From JACDAN01 sp963721345 (GTDB lineage Bacteria > Actinomycetota > Thermoleophilia > Gaiellales > Gaiellaceae): DNA of 64,000 nucleotides. The DNA lies in assembly GCA_963721345.1 (NCBI GenBank), contig CAVRIT010000001.1:1984001-2048000 (forward strand), given 5' to 3'. Below the pieces are notes generated by a model that saw only the letters and a program-made list of their open reading frames with translations, did not search any database and was not told the origin of the DNA. Below, piece by piece: positions 24,732 through 33,507 of the stretch (position 1 is the first letter of the stretch; every line of letters begins with the position of its first letter). A program made the position numbers and the translations under genes.

Positions 24732-26002
24732 CTCGAGGCTCCTTGGACGGCGAGGGCAGGGGCGGGAACCGGGTCGTACCGGCGGATCGGCACGATAGTG
24801 GCGAACATTGAGGACAGGACCAGGGCGAGATAGACCGTCTGCGGCTGGAGCAGGCTCCCCGACAGCGTGAAGTGCATGAAGAGCAGGCAGAGCGCGATGG
24901 TCACCGAGGGCGTCCGCGCCCCGAACGCCGCGACCAGGAAGGCGGTGAAGAGGATCGCCGCGGCGATGCCGTACTCGGCCGCGAGCTTGGGCACGACCGG
25001 GAAGGCGAGCGCCAGGTCGGTTCGCTGGAGGTAGTTGTCGGCCTCCCGTTCGACGAATCCCGGGCCGAAGCCGATCAGCGGCGCCGACGTGTCGCGTCCG
25101 AGGTTCCTGAACGCTCGGACGTACGGGTCGGTGAACCGCAGGCTGACGCTCGAGTCGGCGTCGCGGGCCTCCTCCGCGCGCTCGACGAAGATCTTCCCCG
25201 CAGGTGACGCGGCCACGGCAAGAGTCGCGACGATGCTCACGGCGAGGATCGCGAGCGTCCAGTGCGCCCCTCGGCGCCAGGCGAGGACGGCGAGGCCGAA
25301 GGCGAGCAGCAGCAGGCCCGTGCCGGAGACGGTGGTCAGCAGGCCGGCGGCGTAGAGCGGCAGCCGCCAGCGCTTCCCGCCCTGGACGAGCTGGGCGATG
25401 ACCGCGAGCGCGATGAACTGTGAGCAGAACGAGGGCTCGAGGAAGAACTGCCCGTTGCTCTTCCAGAGGTCGGAGCCGTACTCGAGCGTGTAGCTCGTGT
25501 TGTAGCCCGAGACGAGGAACTGCTCCGGCACCACTTGCTCGAGGTAGTCGGTGTACTGCCAGCCGCCGAGCTGCGCGACCCACTGCACGACTGCGATCAG
25601 CGAGCCGTACACCATCAGGCGGCAGAAGAACTCGAGCACGCGCGGGTACAGGTCGAGCAGCGCGGGGCGGAGCACATAGGCGAACGGCGCGTAGAGGACG
25701 ACCAGGAGCAGAACCGAGGTGAAGGACGGCCCTTCCCGCCAGACGAAGCTCCCCAGCGCCGAGACGAGGCAGACCGTCGTCCCGGCGAGATAGAGGCCGG
25801 TGCGCACGCGGTCCTCCACGAGCGACCCAGACAGGAGCAGGAAGCTGAAGCCGACCAGGATGACGATGAGCGTCAGGGAGACCGGCGCGCCGCCGAGCGG
25901 CAGGGCGAAGCGCTGCAGGAAGACGACCGCGAACAGCATCCCGTAGAGCGCGAACAGCGTCAGGCGCCGGTCGGCTGCCGTCGAGCGGCCGCGGTCGATC
26001 AC
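24728..26002 (-). CDS. O-antigen polymerase/ligase-like membrane protein
   Basis: A 424-residue protein with about ten hydrophobic segments and one large periplasmic loop around residues 145-205 (QWVAQLGGWQYTDYLEQ ... EYGSDLWKSNGQFFLEPSF), the arrangement of Wzy-type polymerases and O-antigen ligases. A later R-F-N-L-G loop followed by GFGPGF fits that class. It likely polymerises repeat units after flipping. GTG at 26002 overlaps the flippase stop as GTGA. Confidence 0.82.
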   Translation of the reverse strand: MIDRGRSTAADRRLTLFALYGMLFAVVFLQRFALPLGGAPVSLTLIVILVGFSFLLLSGSLVEDRVRTGLYLAGTTVCLVSALGSFVWREGPSFTSVLLLVVLYAPFAYVLRPALLDLYPRVLEFFCRLMVYGSLIAVVQWVAQLGGWQYTDYLEQVVPEQFLVSGYNTSYTLEYGSDLWKSNGQFFLEPSFCSQFIALAVIAQLVQGGKRWRLPLYAAGLLTTVSGTGLLLLAFGLAVLAWRRGAHWTLAILAVSIVATLAVAASPAGKIFVERAEEARDADSSVSLRFTDPYVRAFRNLGRDTSAPLIGFGPGFVEREADNYLQRTDLALAFPVVPKLAAEYGIAAAILFTAFLVAAFGARTPSVTIALCLLFMHFTLSGSLLQPQTVYLALVLSSMFATIVPIRRYDPVPAPALAVQGASS

Positions 26003-27270
26003 GCCGAGCTCTTCTCAGCCGGGCGTGTCGCCCTCGCCAGCCGCCACCACCACAGGGGCACGGGAATCCACTGGGCGATCGCGAACCCGATCGCCGCGCC
26101 GCGCGCGCCGTCCCACTCTGCGCCGACGAGCCCGAACACGAGCAGCAGCGGGGCGAGCAGCAGGCCCTGCCGGAAGGTCTCGCGCGCATGCCCGAGTCCC
26201 TTGAGCAGGACGGCGGCGCCGATCGCCGCCGAGATCCCGAGCATGGAGACGGCCATCGCGGGCAGCACCTCACGGCCGCCCTCCCACGCGTCGCCGAGGA
26301 GCTCCTCGCCGGTGGAGTCGGAGAGCAGCAGCAGGATCCCGGTCCAGACCAGCGTCGCGAAGGCGAGAGCCGCGGACAGGCCGATCGCGTAGAGGAACAG
26401 GCGGCGGCGCGGGTCGTCCTTGTGCCGGGCGAACTCCGGCATGGCGAAGGCGACCAGGCCGAACATGACGATGTTCAGCGGGCCGAGCAGCACCTGGGCA
26501 CCGCGCAGCGCGCCGACGGCGGCGACTCCGCCGATCACTCCGACCAGCAGGATCGCGACCTGGAACGAGCCCATCACGGCGGCGTACTCCGGCACCGTGA
26601 AGCGCGTGAAGTCGAAGTGGTCGGAGATCCAGCCGAGGGCCTTGCGGAGCGCGGGCGAGGTACGGGCGCGCGTCAGCCCGTCCAGCGCCGCGACCCCGGC
26701 CGCCCCGCCCCAGACGGCGACGAAGAGCGTCGCCGAGGGGATGTCGGTCATCAGGAGGGCCGCGGCGCCCCCGATCTGGAGCGCGCCCCAGACGAAGTCG
26801 TTGACGGCGGCGCCGCGCGGCTTCCCCTCGGCGATCAGCGACATCCGCAGTGCGTCCTGCACGGTCAGGCCCGGGAGCGTCAGCGCGAGGACGAGCAGCG
26901 GGTCGCGCAGGTCCGAGCCGAAGAACGGCGCAGCGAGGAGCACAAGCACGCCGACAGCGATCCCGAACAGCAGAGCCGCGCCGAGCGCCATCCGCTGCTG
27001 CGCCCGGAAGCCCTGGCCCGCGCCGCTGAACCGAACGGCCAGGGGCTCGGCGACCAGTGCCCGCTCCAGGCCGATCACGAGCGTGTAGATGATGAAACAG
27101 ACGGCGAACGCGCCGAACGCGTTCGCGTCGACGGAGCGCGCGATCAGGATCGAGAGCAGGGCGTTCGTGAAGCTCGTCAGCGACTGGTCGGCGAAGTTCC
27201 ACCCCGCGCGCGCGGCCAGGGTGCGGGTGCGCCCCGCGCGGGGCGCTGCGGCCGCGGGCTCCACCGTCAT
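25999..27270 (-). CDS. Polysaccharide flippase (Wzx/MOP superfamily)
   Basis: A 423-residue membrane protein with about twelve hydrophobic segments. It begins ARAGWNFADQSLTSFTNALLSILIARSVDANAFGAFAV, the typical first helix region of Wzx-type lipid-linked oligosaccharide flippases. It probably moves undecaprenyl-linked repeat units across the membrane for the adjacent polymerase. ATG at 27270 overlaps the Wzz-like stop (ATGA). Confidence 0.85.
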   Translation of the reverse strand: MTVEPAAAAPRAGRTRTLAARAGWNFADQSLTSFTNALLSILIARSVDANAFGAFAVCFIIYTLVIGLERALVAEPLAVRFSGAGQGFRAQQRMALGAALLFGIAVGVLVLLAAPFFGSDLRDPLLVLALTLPGLTVQDALRMSLIAEGKPRGAAVNDFVWGALQIGGAAALLMTDIPSATLFVAVWGGAAGVAALDGLTRARTSPALRKALGWISDHFDFTRFTVPEYAAVMGSFQVAILLVGVIGGVAAVGALRGAQVLLGPLNIVMFGLVAFAMPEFARHKDDPRRRLFLYAIGLSAALAFATLVWTGILLLLSDSTGEELLGDAWEGGREVLPAMAVSMLGISAAIGAAVLLKGLGHARETFRQGLLLAPLLLVFGLVGAEWDGARGAAIGFAIAQWIPVPLWWWRLARATRPAEKSSA

Positions 27271-28760
27271 CGACGCAGCCGGGAGAGGAGCTGCCGCCAG
27301 GCCGGGGTCGCTTCGGGGTCGTAGACGTAGCCGATGAGCCGCAGTCCGAGGACGTCGAGCCGGCTGCGCAACTCCCACAGCGACTGGAGCGGCGTGTCGG
27401 AGGTGATGACGACGACCGTGGCGCTCTCTGGTGGCAGCGGCGGCAGGCGGGAGGTCAGCGCGCTCTGGATCTCCGGGCCTGCGATCACGACCGGCTCGTA
27501 CTGAGCGAAGAACGCGTCGACGCGGGACGGGTCGGCGGTCACCTCGCCGCCGATCGCGCGATGGTAGGCGGCGGAGCCGGCGGGGACGAATGGGACCGAC
27601 ACGCCGGGCGGCGCGATGCGGACCTCGCCGACGGCCTCCGTCCCGGCGGACCCCGTTGCGATGTCCCAGATCCCGGCGCCGCGGCGGCGGCGCTTGCTGC
27701 GCCGCATGGGGTCGCCGTCCACGAGCAGCGGCCTGCCCCCGGTCTCGGATGCCGCCGCCGCGAGGCGCTCGGGGACGTCGCCGTGGAGATCCTCCCTTCG
27801 GGAGGCGGTGACGAGGACGCTGCGGCCTCCCGCGCGCTGCCTGACGGCGTGGGCCAGGCGGCGGTAGGCGTCCTCCAGCTCGCCTTCCGGCCGCTGCTGC
27901 CACCAACGGTGGCGCGCGGGCAGCTCGACGAGGAGTGCTGCGCCGAGCCGCGCGGCCGCCAGATCGGGGCGAGTCGCGGTGGCCCGCCGGGCGACGTAGA
28001 ACCAGAGGAGGGCGATCGAGCCCAGGAACCCGAGCATCGCTCCCATCGCTGCGCTCCGCAGCGGCCGCGGCGAGACCGGCGCCTCGGGCGGCAGCGGCTC
28101 CTCGAAGTCCTGGAGCCCCGTGCTCAGGAGCGCCATGTTCGCCCGCAGCTGTGCTTCGCGCTCCGCGAGCGCCTCGAGCTGCGCCTGGTCGGTGACCCCA
28201 CGTCGTGTCGCCGCCAGATCGGCGAGGGCGCGACGGAACGGCGCCTGCTCCATTCGCCGCAGGACATCCGCGTAGGCCTGCTGGGCAAGTGCCACGAGGC
28301 GCGTCGCCTGCTCGGCGGTGTCCGAGGTCGCGGTGACGGTGATGATGTCCGCCTCCCGGTCCGGGACCGCGTCGAGGTTCTCCCGCACCTCGTCGGCCGG
28401 GATCCCGGCGCCACGCGCCACCTGCCGGTAGACGGGTGTCGAGCGCACGATCTCGGCGCGGCTGCGCGAGTTGCGCCGAGGGTCGATGTAGGACGGCCGC
28501 TGGAGCTCGAGCCCGAGCTCCCGGTTCGGGTCGACGAGGAAGATCTTCCCCGTCGCCCGGAAGCGCGGGGTCTCCAGCTTCGCGAGCGCGAAGCCGAACA
28601 CCGCGGTCGCTACCGTCGCGAACGCGATCAGGAACGGCCTGCGGGCGATGACGTCGAGCACCGACGGCCGCTCGGCCGGAATGAAACCTTCGAGGCGACC
28701 GGGCTCGGCAACCGCCCGGCCGACGGCGCTCGGCCGTGGTCTCGGCGCCTGCGTAGCCAC
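27267..28760 (-). CDS. Wzz-like chain-length protein with a degenerate BY-kinase domain
   Basis: The 497-residue protein has a Wzz domain bounded by TM helices near residues 45-62 and 238-258, with a coiled coil between (about 150-215). A cytoplasmic domain follows with the layout of a bacterial tyrosine kinase. Where the Walker A should be, the sequence reads VLVTASRREDLHGDVPER, with no GKT/S. A Walker A'-like LLVDGDP remains, and there is no Tyr-rich tail. It is therefore probably a catalytically dead co-polymerase. GTG at 28760 opens the five-gene minus operon (Wzz, flippase, polymerase, two GT2). Confidence 0.83.
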   Translation of the reverse strand: MATQAPRPRPSAVGRAVAEPGRLEGFIPAERPSVLDVIARRPFLIAFATVATAVFGFALAKLETPRFRATGKIFLVDPNRELGLELQRPSYIDPRRNSRSRAEIVRSTPVYRQVARGAGIPADEVRENLDAVPDREADIITVTATSDTAEQATRLVALAQQAYADVLRRMEQAPFRRALADLAATRRGVTDQAQLEALAEREAQLRANMALLSTGLQDFEEPLPPEAPVSPRPLRSAAMGAMLGFLGSIALLWFYVARRATATRPDLAAARLGAALLVELPARHRWWQQRPEGELEDAYRRLAHAVRQRAGGRSVLVTASRREDLHGDVPERLAAAASETGGRPLLVDGDPMRRSKRRRRGAGIWDIATGSAGTEAVGEVRIAPPGVSVPFVPAGSAAYHRAIGGEVTADPSRVDAFFAQYEPVVIAGPEIQSALTSRLPPLPPESATVVVITSDTPLQSLWELRSRLDVLGLRLIGYVYDPEATPAWRQLLSRLRR

Positions 28761-28861
28761 GTTCCCAGGTTACCCCGCGCCCTCCGAGGTTCCTCTTCCC
28801 AGTTTCGAACCTCCCTCTTTCGAGTGAGGAGCGGGCGGTCGCGATTCCCGATCCAACAGGC

Positions 28862-30094
28862 GTGCGCCGCTTCGCATCGCTTGCTTTCGTCTGCCTCGCC
28901 GTCGGGCTATGGTCCGCTGCGCCCGCCTCGGCCGAGGCGAAGTTCGGTGTCTACCGCGGTGGCGGCAATACCGCGGGCGTGGCCGAGTTCGAGGCTTGGG
29001 CTGGACGGCCGGTCGACGTCGCCGTCGACTTCCTCGCACAGGGGAGCTGGACCGACATCTCGAGGCCGACTTGGTGGGCGAGCCGCTGGGGCGCGACGCG
29101 GTACCAGACCGTCTACTCCGTCCCGATGTACCCGCAGACCGGCGGCACCCTCGCCGAGGGAGCGACCGGCGCCTACAACTCGCACTTCGACCAGCTCGCG
29201 CGGACGCTCGTCGCGCACGGCGAGGGCGACTCGATCATCCGGCTCGGCTGGGAGTTCAACCTCTCCGGGAGCCACTGGAACGCCGCAGTCGCGCCCGCAG
29301 CGTTCGTCTCCTTCTGGCGCCAGGTCGTCAACACGATGCGCGCGGTGCCCGGCGCGCAGTTCCGCTTCGACTGGTGTCCGAACCGCGGCCGCGGCTCGAT
29401 CGCGCCCGACACCGTCTATCCCGGCGACGCCTATGTCGACTACATCGGGATGGACTCGTACGACACGGGCTGGGCGGCGGGGTGGCAGGACCCGGTGCGC
29501 CGCTGGCAGACGATCCTCACCGAGCCCTACGGCCTGAACTGGCACCGCGACTTCTCTCGCTCACACGGCAAGCCGATGTCGTATCCGGAGTGGGGCCTCT
29601 GGGTGCGCCCCGACGGCCACGGTGGAGGCGACGCTCCGTACTACATCGCCAAGATGCACGAGTGGTTCGCGGCGAACAACGTCGGCTACCAGGCGTACTT
29701 CGAGTTCGACGCGCCCGACGGCCAGCACCGGCTGATGAGCGGTCAGTTCCCGCTCGGGGCGAGCGCGTTCAAGTCGCTCTTCGCCGCGCCCGCGCCTCCC
29801 CCGACCCCGCCACCGCCGCCTCCCCCCACACCCCCGCCTCCGCCACCCACGCCGCCCCCGCCTCCTCCCACGCCCCCGCCTCCTCCTCCCACGCCGCCTC
29901 CGCCTCCGCCTCCGACTCCTCCGCCCGCGCCTCCGGCTCCGCCACCTCCGCCTCCTCCGGCACCGCAGCCCGCGCCGCCGCCGCCGGTGTTCGACAAGCG
30001 GCCCGTCAAGCCGCCGCGCATCGCGGTCTCGGAGCGGGTCCGGCGCCTCCGCCGGGTCGCGGTCCAGATGCGGCTGCTCTGGCGCGCGCGCTAG
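28862..30094 (+). CDS. Secreted GH26-like glycosidase with polyproline tail
   Basis: A 410-residue exported protein. After a signal peptide ending in PASAEA comes a GH26-like domain with IIRLGWEFNLSG (acid/base Glu) and MSYPEWGLWV (nucleophile Glu), paralogous to the C-terminal part of the 16256-18307 protein. From about residue 308 a 65-residue proline tail of PPPPPT-type repeats leads to a basic C-terminus (RRLRRVAVQMRLLWRAR) that could interact with the wall or polysaccharide. GTG at 28862 starts the signal peptide. It is divergent from the Wzz-like gene, 101 bp away. Confidence 0.83.
   Translation: MRRFASLAFVCLAVGLWSAAPASAEAKFGVYRGGGNTAGVAEFEAWAGRPVDVAVDFLAQGSWTDISRPTWWASRWGATRYQTVYSVPMYPQTGGTLAEGATGAYNSHFDQLARTLVAHGEGDSIIRLGWEFNLSGSHWNAAVAPAAFVSFWRQVVNTMRAVPGAQFRFDWCPNRGRGSIAPDTVYPGDAYVDYIGMDSYDTGWAAGWQDPVRRWQTILTEPYGLNWHRDFSRSHGKPMSYPEWGLWVRPDGHGGGDAPYYIAKMHEWFAANNVGYQAYFEFDAPDGQHRLMSGQFPLGASAFKSLFAAPAPPPTPPPPPPPTPPPPPPTPPPPPPTPPPPPPTPPPPPPPTPPPAPPAPPPPPPPAPQPAPPPPVFDKRPVKPPRIAVSERVRRLRRVAVQMRLLWRAR
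29788..29986 (+). repeat. Low-complexity polyproline-coding repeat
   Basis: About 200 bp of CCN-rich DNA encode irregular PPPPPTPPPP-type units at the C-terminus of the glycosidase. Unit length varies, as expected of slippage-prone coding repeats, and assembly of copy number here may be unreliable. Confidence 0.8.
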
Positions 30095-31206
30095 CGCCGA
30101 GGCTTCTGCCAGAGCACGGGGCGCTCGCCCCGTAGGAACCGGATCGTCCCGGCCGCCCCCACGAGCTGCAGATAGAGCACCTGGGCAGCGGCAGCCGCGA
30201 TCCGTCCCTGTTCCTCGCCGCGCAGCCGGCGCGTGAGGAACCAGGCGCCCGCGACATGCGCCGCGACGAACCCCGCTGCGAGCCCGCCGCGCCGTGCCCT
30301 CGGGACGGCCAGCGCGAGCAGCGCGGCGTGGGCGAGCGGGCCGGCCGACGAGCGGACGAGCCGGTGGCCCCAGAGTTGCGGCGTGGCCTCGCTGGCCCCG
30401 GGGACGAGCAGGTTCCGCCGCCGCCAGAGGACGTCGAGCGTCCCGATCACGACGCGCGTGCGGCGCTGCCAGTCCGTCGCCAGATCCGGGCTCTCGGGCT
30501 CCTCGGACCGCGCTGTCGGCTCGTAGAGGATCCGTCCGCCGTCCTCGATCAGGTCGAGCGCGAGCCAGAGGTCGTCGACCGCGAGGTCCCTCGGCAGCGG
30601 GCGGAACCGGTCACGCTTGAAAGCCGCGAGCTCGCCCACGAGACCGATCGTCGTGCCGGAACGCGTCTCGCGGCGCTTGAGCCATGACTCGAAGCGCCAG
30701 TACGCGCCCTCGCCGCTCGCGCCGAGGACGGCCTTCTCGCCCGCAACGCCGGCGATCCCGTCGCTCCCGAACCACCGCGCGAGGGCGGTCAGCGAGCCGG
30801 GCGCCAGCGTGGCGTTGGCATCGGTGATCACGACGACGTCGCCGGTCGCCTCGCCGATGCCGCGGTTGAGCGCCTCGGGCTTCCCGAGGCGGCGGTCGAA
30901 CGCGAGAACCCTGGCGCTCGTCCGCTCGGCCGCTTCCGCCGTCTCGCGGTCGTCGGCCACGACCACCACCTCGAGCGGTCCCTCGTAGCCGTTCGCAAGC
31001 ACGTCGTCGACCTTGGCGCCGATCACGCCCGCCTCTCGGTGGGCCGCGACGACCACGGTGAGCGACGGCCACTCTCCGGGGCCGGCGGGCGGCTCGGGAT
31101 CCGACAGCGTTCGGGTCTTCGCCCAGAGCCAGAGCGGGTAGACCACGTGGCCGAAGCCGGCGGTCGCTGCGAGCGCCGCCACGGCCGCTCGGCGTCGCGC
31201 GCTCAA
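30091..31206 (-). CDS. Family 2 glycosyltransferase, membrane-associated
   Basis: A 371-residue GT2: N-terminal membrane helix, SLTVVVAAHREAGVI, VVVADDRET, GDVVVITDANA (D-x-N/D metal site), AVDDLWLALDL and QRRTRVVIGT in place of QxxRW, then three C-terminal helices. TTG at 31206 overlaps the BY-kinase stop as TTGA, so the two are coupled. Its stop overlaps the proline-tailed glycosidase by four bases. The sugar transferred cannot be predicted. Confidence 0.87.
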   Translation of the reverse strand: MSARRRAAVAALAATAGFGHVVYPLWLWAKTRTLSDPEPPAGPGEWPSLTVVVAAHREAGVIGAKVDDVLANGYEGPLEVVVVADDRETAEAAERTSARVLAFDRRLGKPEALNRGIGEATGDVVVITDANATLAPGSLTALARWFGSDGIAGVAGEKAVLGASGEGAYWRFESWLKRRETRSGTTIGLVGELAAFKRDRFRPLPRDLAVDDLWLALDLIEDGGRILYEPTARSEEPESPDLATDWQRRTRVVIGTLDVLWRRRNLLVPGASEATPQLWGHRLVRSSAGPLAHAALLALAVPRARRGGLAAGFVAAHVAGAWFLTRRLRGEEQGRIAAAAAQVLYLQLVGAAGTIRFLRGERPVLWQKPRR

Positions 31207-32711
31207 GCCTTGTTGTAGTAGTACGTCCGCTGCTCGTCGAGCGTGGCGTCCGTGAGGACGGCGCCGACGAGGTCGGCCCGCCAGCCCTGCGCCTGCCGGC
31301 TCAGCGACCGCAGGTTGCGCCGCGTGACGCGACCCTGCCGTACGACCACGAGCACGCGGTCGACGACCTGCGCGAGCTCCGCCATCTCGACGGTGAGCAA
31401 CGCGGGCGGCGTGTCACAGACGATCAGGTCTGCGTCGTCCTGAAGCTCGACGAGGATCTGCTTCAGGTGCGGGACGAGCGCGAGGCCGTGCACCTTCCGG
31501 CCGGAGCCCGCGGGCATGATCCGCAACGAGCCGCCGCGGCCGCCCGATCCTCCGTTCTCACCGACCTGAACCGCCGGCTTGATCGAGCCGGTCGGCGTCC
31601 GACCGTTGAGCGACACGCTCCAGAGGGTCTCGTCGTAGCCGGCCCGTCCCGCGGCGTAGTCCGCGACCCCGAGCGCGTCGTGCGGGAGCCGGAACACTTC
31701 GTCCACGGACGGCCGGCGCACGTCGAAGTCGACGAGGACGACGCGCGAGCCGCGCAGCGCGAGCGCGATCGCGAGGTTGGACGAGGTGGTCGTCTTCCCC
31801 TCCTGCGGGATCGCGCTCGTGACGGCGAGGGTCCGCCCCGGCTCGCCCCGACCCTGCATCACGCTCGCCGCGAGCAGGGCGTAGGCGTCCCCGTACTGCT
31901 CTTCGTGTCTGCCGAGCATCACCAGCCGGGTGCGGCGCGGGAGGCTCTGGACGCTCGCGAGCACCGGCACGTCGAGGATCTCCTCGACGTCCTCCTCCGA
32001 GCGAACCTTCGTGTCGACCGCCTCGCGGCCAAGCACGAACACGAGCGCCGCCAGGAGTCCCAGCAGCGCGCCGAGCAGGGTGTCGCGCACCGGCGCCGGG
32101 CTGACCTTCTTCGCCTCGGTCGCGCGCTGGATCGGGACGACGTTGCCGGTGTTCAGGCTCTTCAGGATCTCGAGGCTGTTCAGCCGCTCGCGGAGATCCT
32201 CGGCACGCTGCCCCGCTGCCTCGTCGCCGAGCTGCTGGCGGTGCGCCTGGATCGCTCGTTCGATCTCGGCGCCGGTCAGCTGCCGCCGCCATTGCACGTA
32301 GGCGTCGAGCACCGCGTTGGCGACTCGCGTCGAGCGAAGCCGGTCGCCCGTCTCGACGACGAAGTCGAGGATGTCCTTGGACGCCGCGACCTCGGTGAGC
32401 GCCTGGAGCTCGCGGGCGTTGCCGAGCCCCGGATTGGCGCGCGCGGTCCGCAGGTAGAGCTCCGGCGAGTTGGCGAGCGCCACGGCCTGGTCCTCCACGC
32501 GCTCGGGGTCCACGAAGATCGACTCCGTGTTCGTGACGATCGTGGTGATGTCCGTCGTCGTCAGGAGCGCGCGCGACTTCGCCTCGTAGAGCGGTCCACG
32601 GAACTGCATGAACAGGTTCGCGAGAACGATGCCGGCCAGAACCAGGACGCCGATCAGCGGCAGCGACCTGCGGAGGGCGGCTTGCAGGGTCTCGGCCCGT
32701 GCGGCGTTCAT
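31203..32711 (-). CDS. Wzc-type polysaccharide co-polymerase / BY-kinase
   Basis: A 502-residue protein with Wzz-like periplasmic domain between TM helices at about residues 18-37 and 215-235, a coiled coil and a cytoplasmic BY-kinase. Walker A is intact (SAIPQEGKTTTSSNLA), as are Walker A' (VVLVDFDVRRP) and Walker B (DLIVCDTPP). The short YYY tail near the end is the probable autophosphorylation site. A Gly/Ser insert lies near residue 390. ATG at 32711 was chosen; GTG at 32738 would add nine residues. The PHP phosphatase at 21974 is a plausible partner. Confidence 0.9.
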   Translation of the reverse strand: MNAARAETLQAALRRSLPLIGVLVLAGIVLANLFMQFRGPLYEAKSRALLTTTDITTIVTNTESIFVDPERVEDQAVALANSPELYLRTARANPGLGNARELQALTEVAASKDILDFVVETGDRLRSTRVANAVLDAYVQWRRQLTGAEIERAIQAHRQQLGDEAAGQRAEDLRERLNSLEILKSLNTGNVVPIQRATEAKKVSPAPVRDTLLGALLGLLAALVFVLGREAVDTKVRSEEDVEEILDVPVLASVQSLPRRTRLVMLGRHEEQYGDAYALLAASVMQGRGEPGRTLAVTSAIPQEGKTTTSSNLAIALALRGSRVVLVDFDVRRPSVDEVFRLPHDALGVADYAAGRAGYDETLWSVSLNGRTPTGSIKPAVQVGENGGSGGRGGSLRIMPAGSGRKVHGLALVPHLKQILVELQDDADLIVCDTPPALLTVEMAELAQVVDRVLVVVRQGRVTRRNLRSLSRQAQGWRADLVGAVLTDATLDEQRTYYYNKA

Positions 32712-32760
32712 AGGAGCATCGCCTCGTTCTCTTTCCACACGTTAGCTTGCGGGCCTTCTG

Positions 32761-33507
32761 TTGACCCCTCTTTCAGGCCCGCTCCTACTCGTTTCTCCCC
32801 ATCCCGACGACGCGGCGCTCTCCTGCTCGGCGCTGCTCGAGCGCGGCGAGCCGGTCGACGTGCTGACCGTCTTCAGCGGCGGGCCCGATCCTCCGCAGCA
32901 GGGGTACTGGGACGAGCGTTGCGGCTTTGCCGACTCGGACGAGGCCGTCCGGGTGCGCCGGGCCGAGGAGCTCGCGGCGCTGACGCCCGGCGGCCATCGC
33001 GTCACGTTTCTCGGCTTGATGGAAGGCCAGTACCTCGAGCAGCAGCGCGGAGCGACCGACGCCGAGGCGATCGCCTCGGCGGCTCGGGCGCGGGGCGATG
33101 CGCTCGTCGCGGTCCCGGTCGGGGCCGGCCGCCCGCCCCGCGCGCTCGACCGGCTGCTTGGGCGCGTCGCACCACGTGGCACGCCCGTGGCGCCGCACCC
33201 GGATCACCTCTTCGTCCGCGACGCGGTCCTCGGGGCGGTCGACGGGCCCGTGCTCCTGTACGAGGACTTTCCCTATCTCCGCAGTCGCGCCGGCGACCGG
33301 GCCGCGGCAGACGCGGCCCTGCAGTTCGGCCGGCGCGCCGAGTTGCTGACGTTCGAGGTCGACCGCGAGGCGAAGGCCGCGCGGATCTCGGCGTACGCCA
33401 GCCAGCTGCCGCATCTCGCCGGTCCCGACGAGCGCTTCGATCGTCCGGAGCTGCTCCCGCCGGTCGAGCGCTACTGGGTTCTCAGCGCGCCAGGACTCGG
33501 TATCTGA
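32761..33507 (+). CDS. PIG-L family deacetylase
   Basis: A 248-residue LmbE/PIG-L-type zinc deacetylase with LLVSPHPDDAALSCSALL, the AHPDD-type metal and base motif, and PHPDHLFVRDAV with the third histidine. Such enzymes remove acetyl from N-acetylglucosaminyl substrates; here the surface-sugar context suggests a polysaccharide precursor or mycothiol-like role. TTG at 32761 starts the frame 49 bp from the divergent BY-kinase. Its last 26 bases overlap the convergent glycosyltransferase gene. Confidence 0.87.
   Translation: MTPLSGPLLLVSPHPDDAALSCSALLERGEPVDVLTVFSGGPDPPQQGYWDERCGFADSDEAVRVRRAEELAALTPGGHRVTFLGLMEGQYLEQQRGATDAEAIASAARARGDALVAVPVGAGRPPRALDRLLGRVAPRGTPVAPHPDHLFVRDAVLGAVDGPVLLYEDFPYLRSRAGDRAAADAALQFGRRAELLTFEVDREAKAARISAYASQLPHLAGPDERFDRPELLPPVERYWVLSAPGLGI

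Noticed and set aside
29788..29986. Possible CRISPR-like or tandem repeat array
   Set aside because: Units are irregular, have no spacers and are in frame with the glycosidase; they are coding repeats.
29743..30021. A glycine-rich minus-strand frame over the proline tail
   Set aside because: It is the complement of the polyproline-coding DNA; no Shine-Dalgarno or homology, so a shadow.
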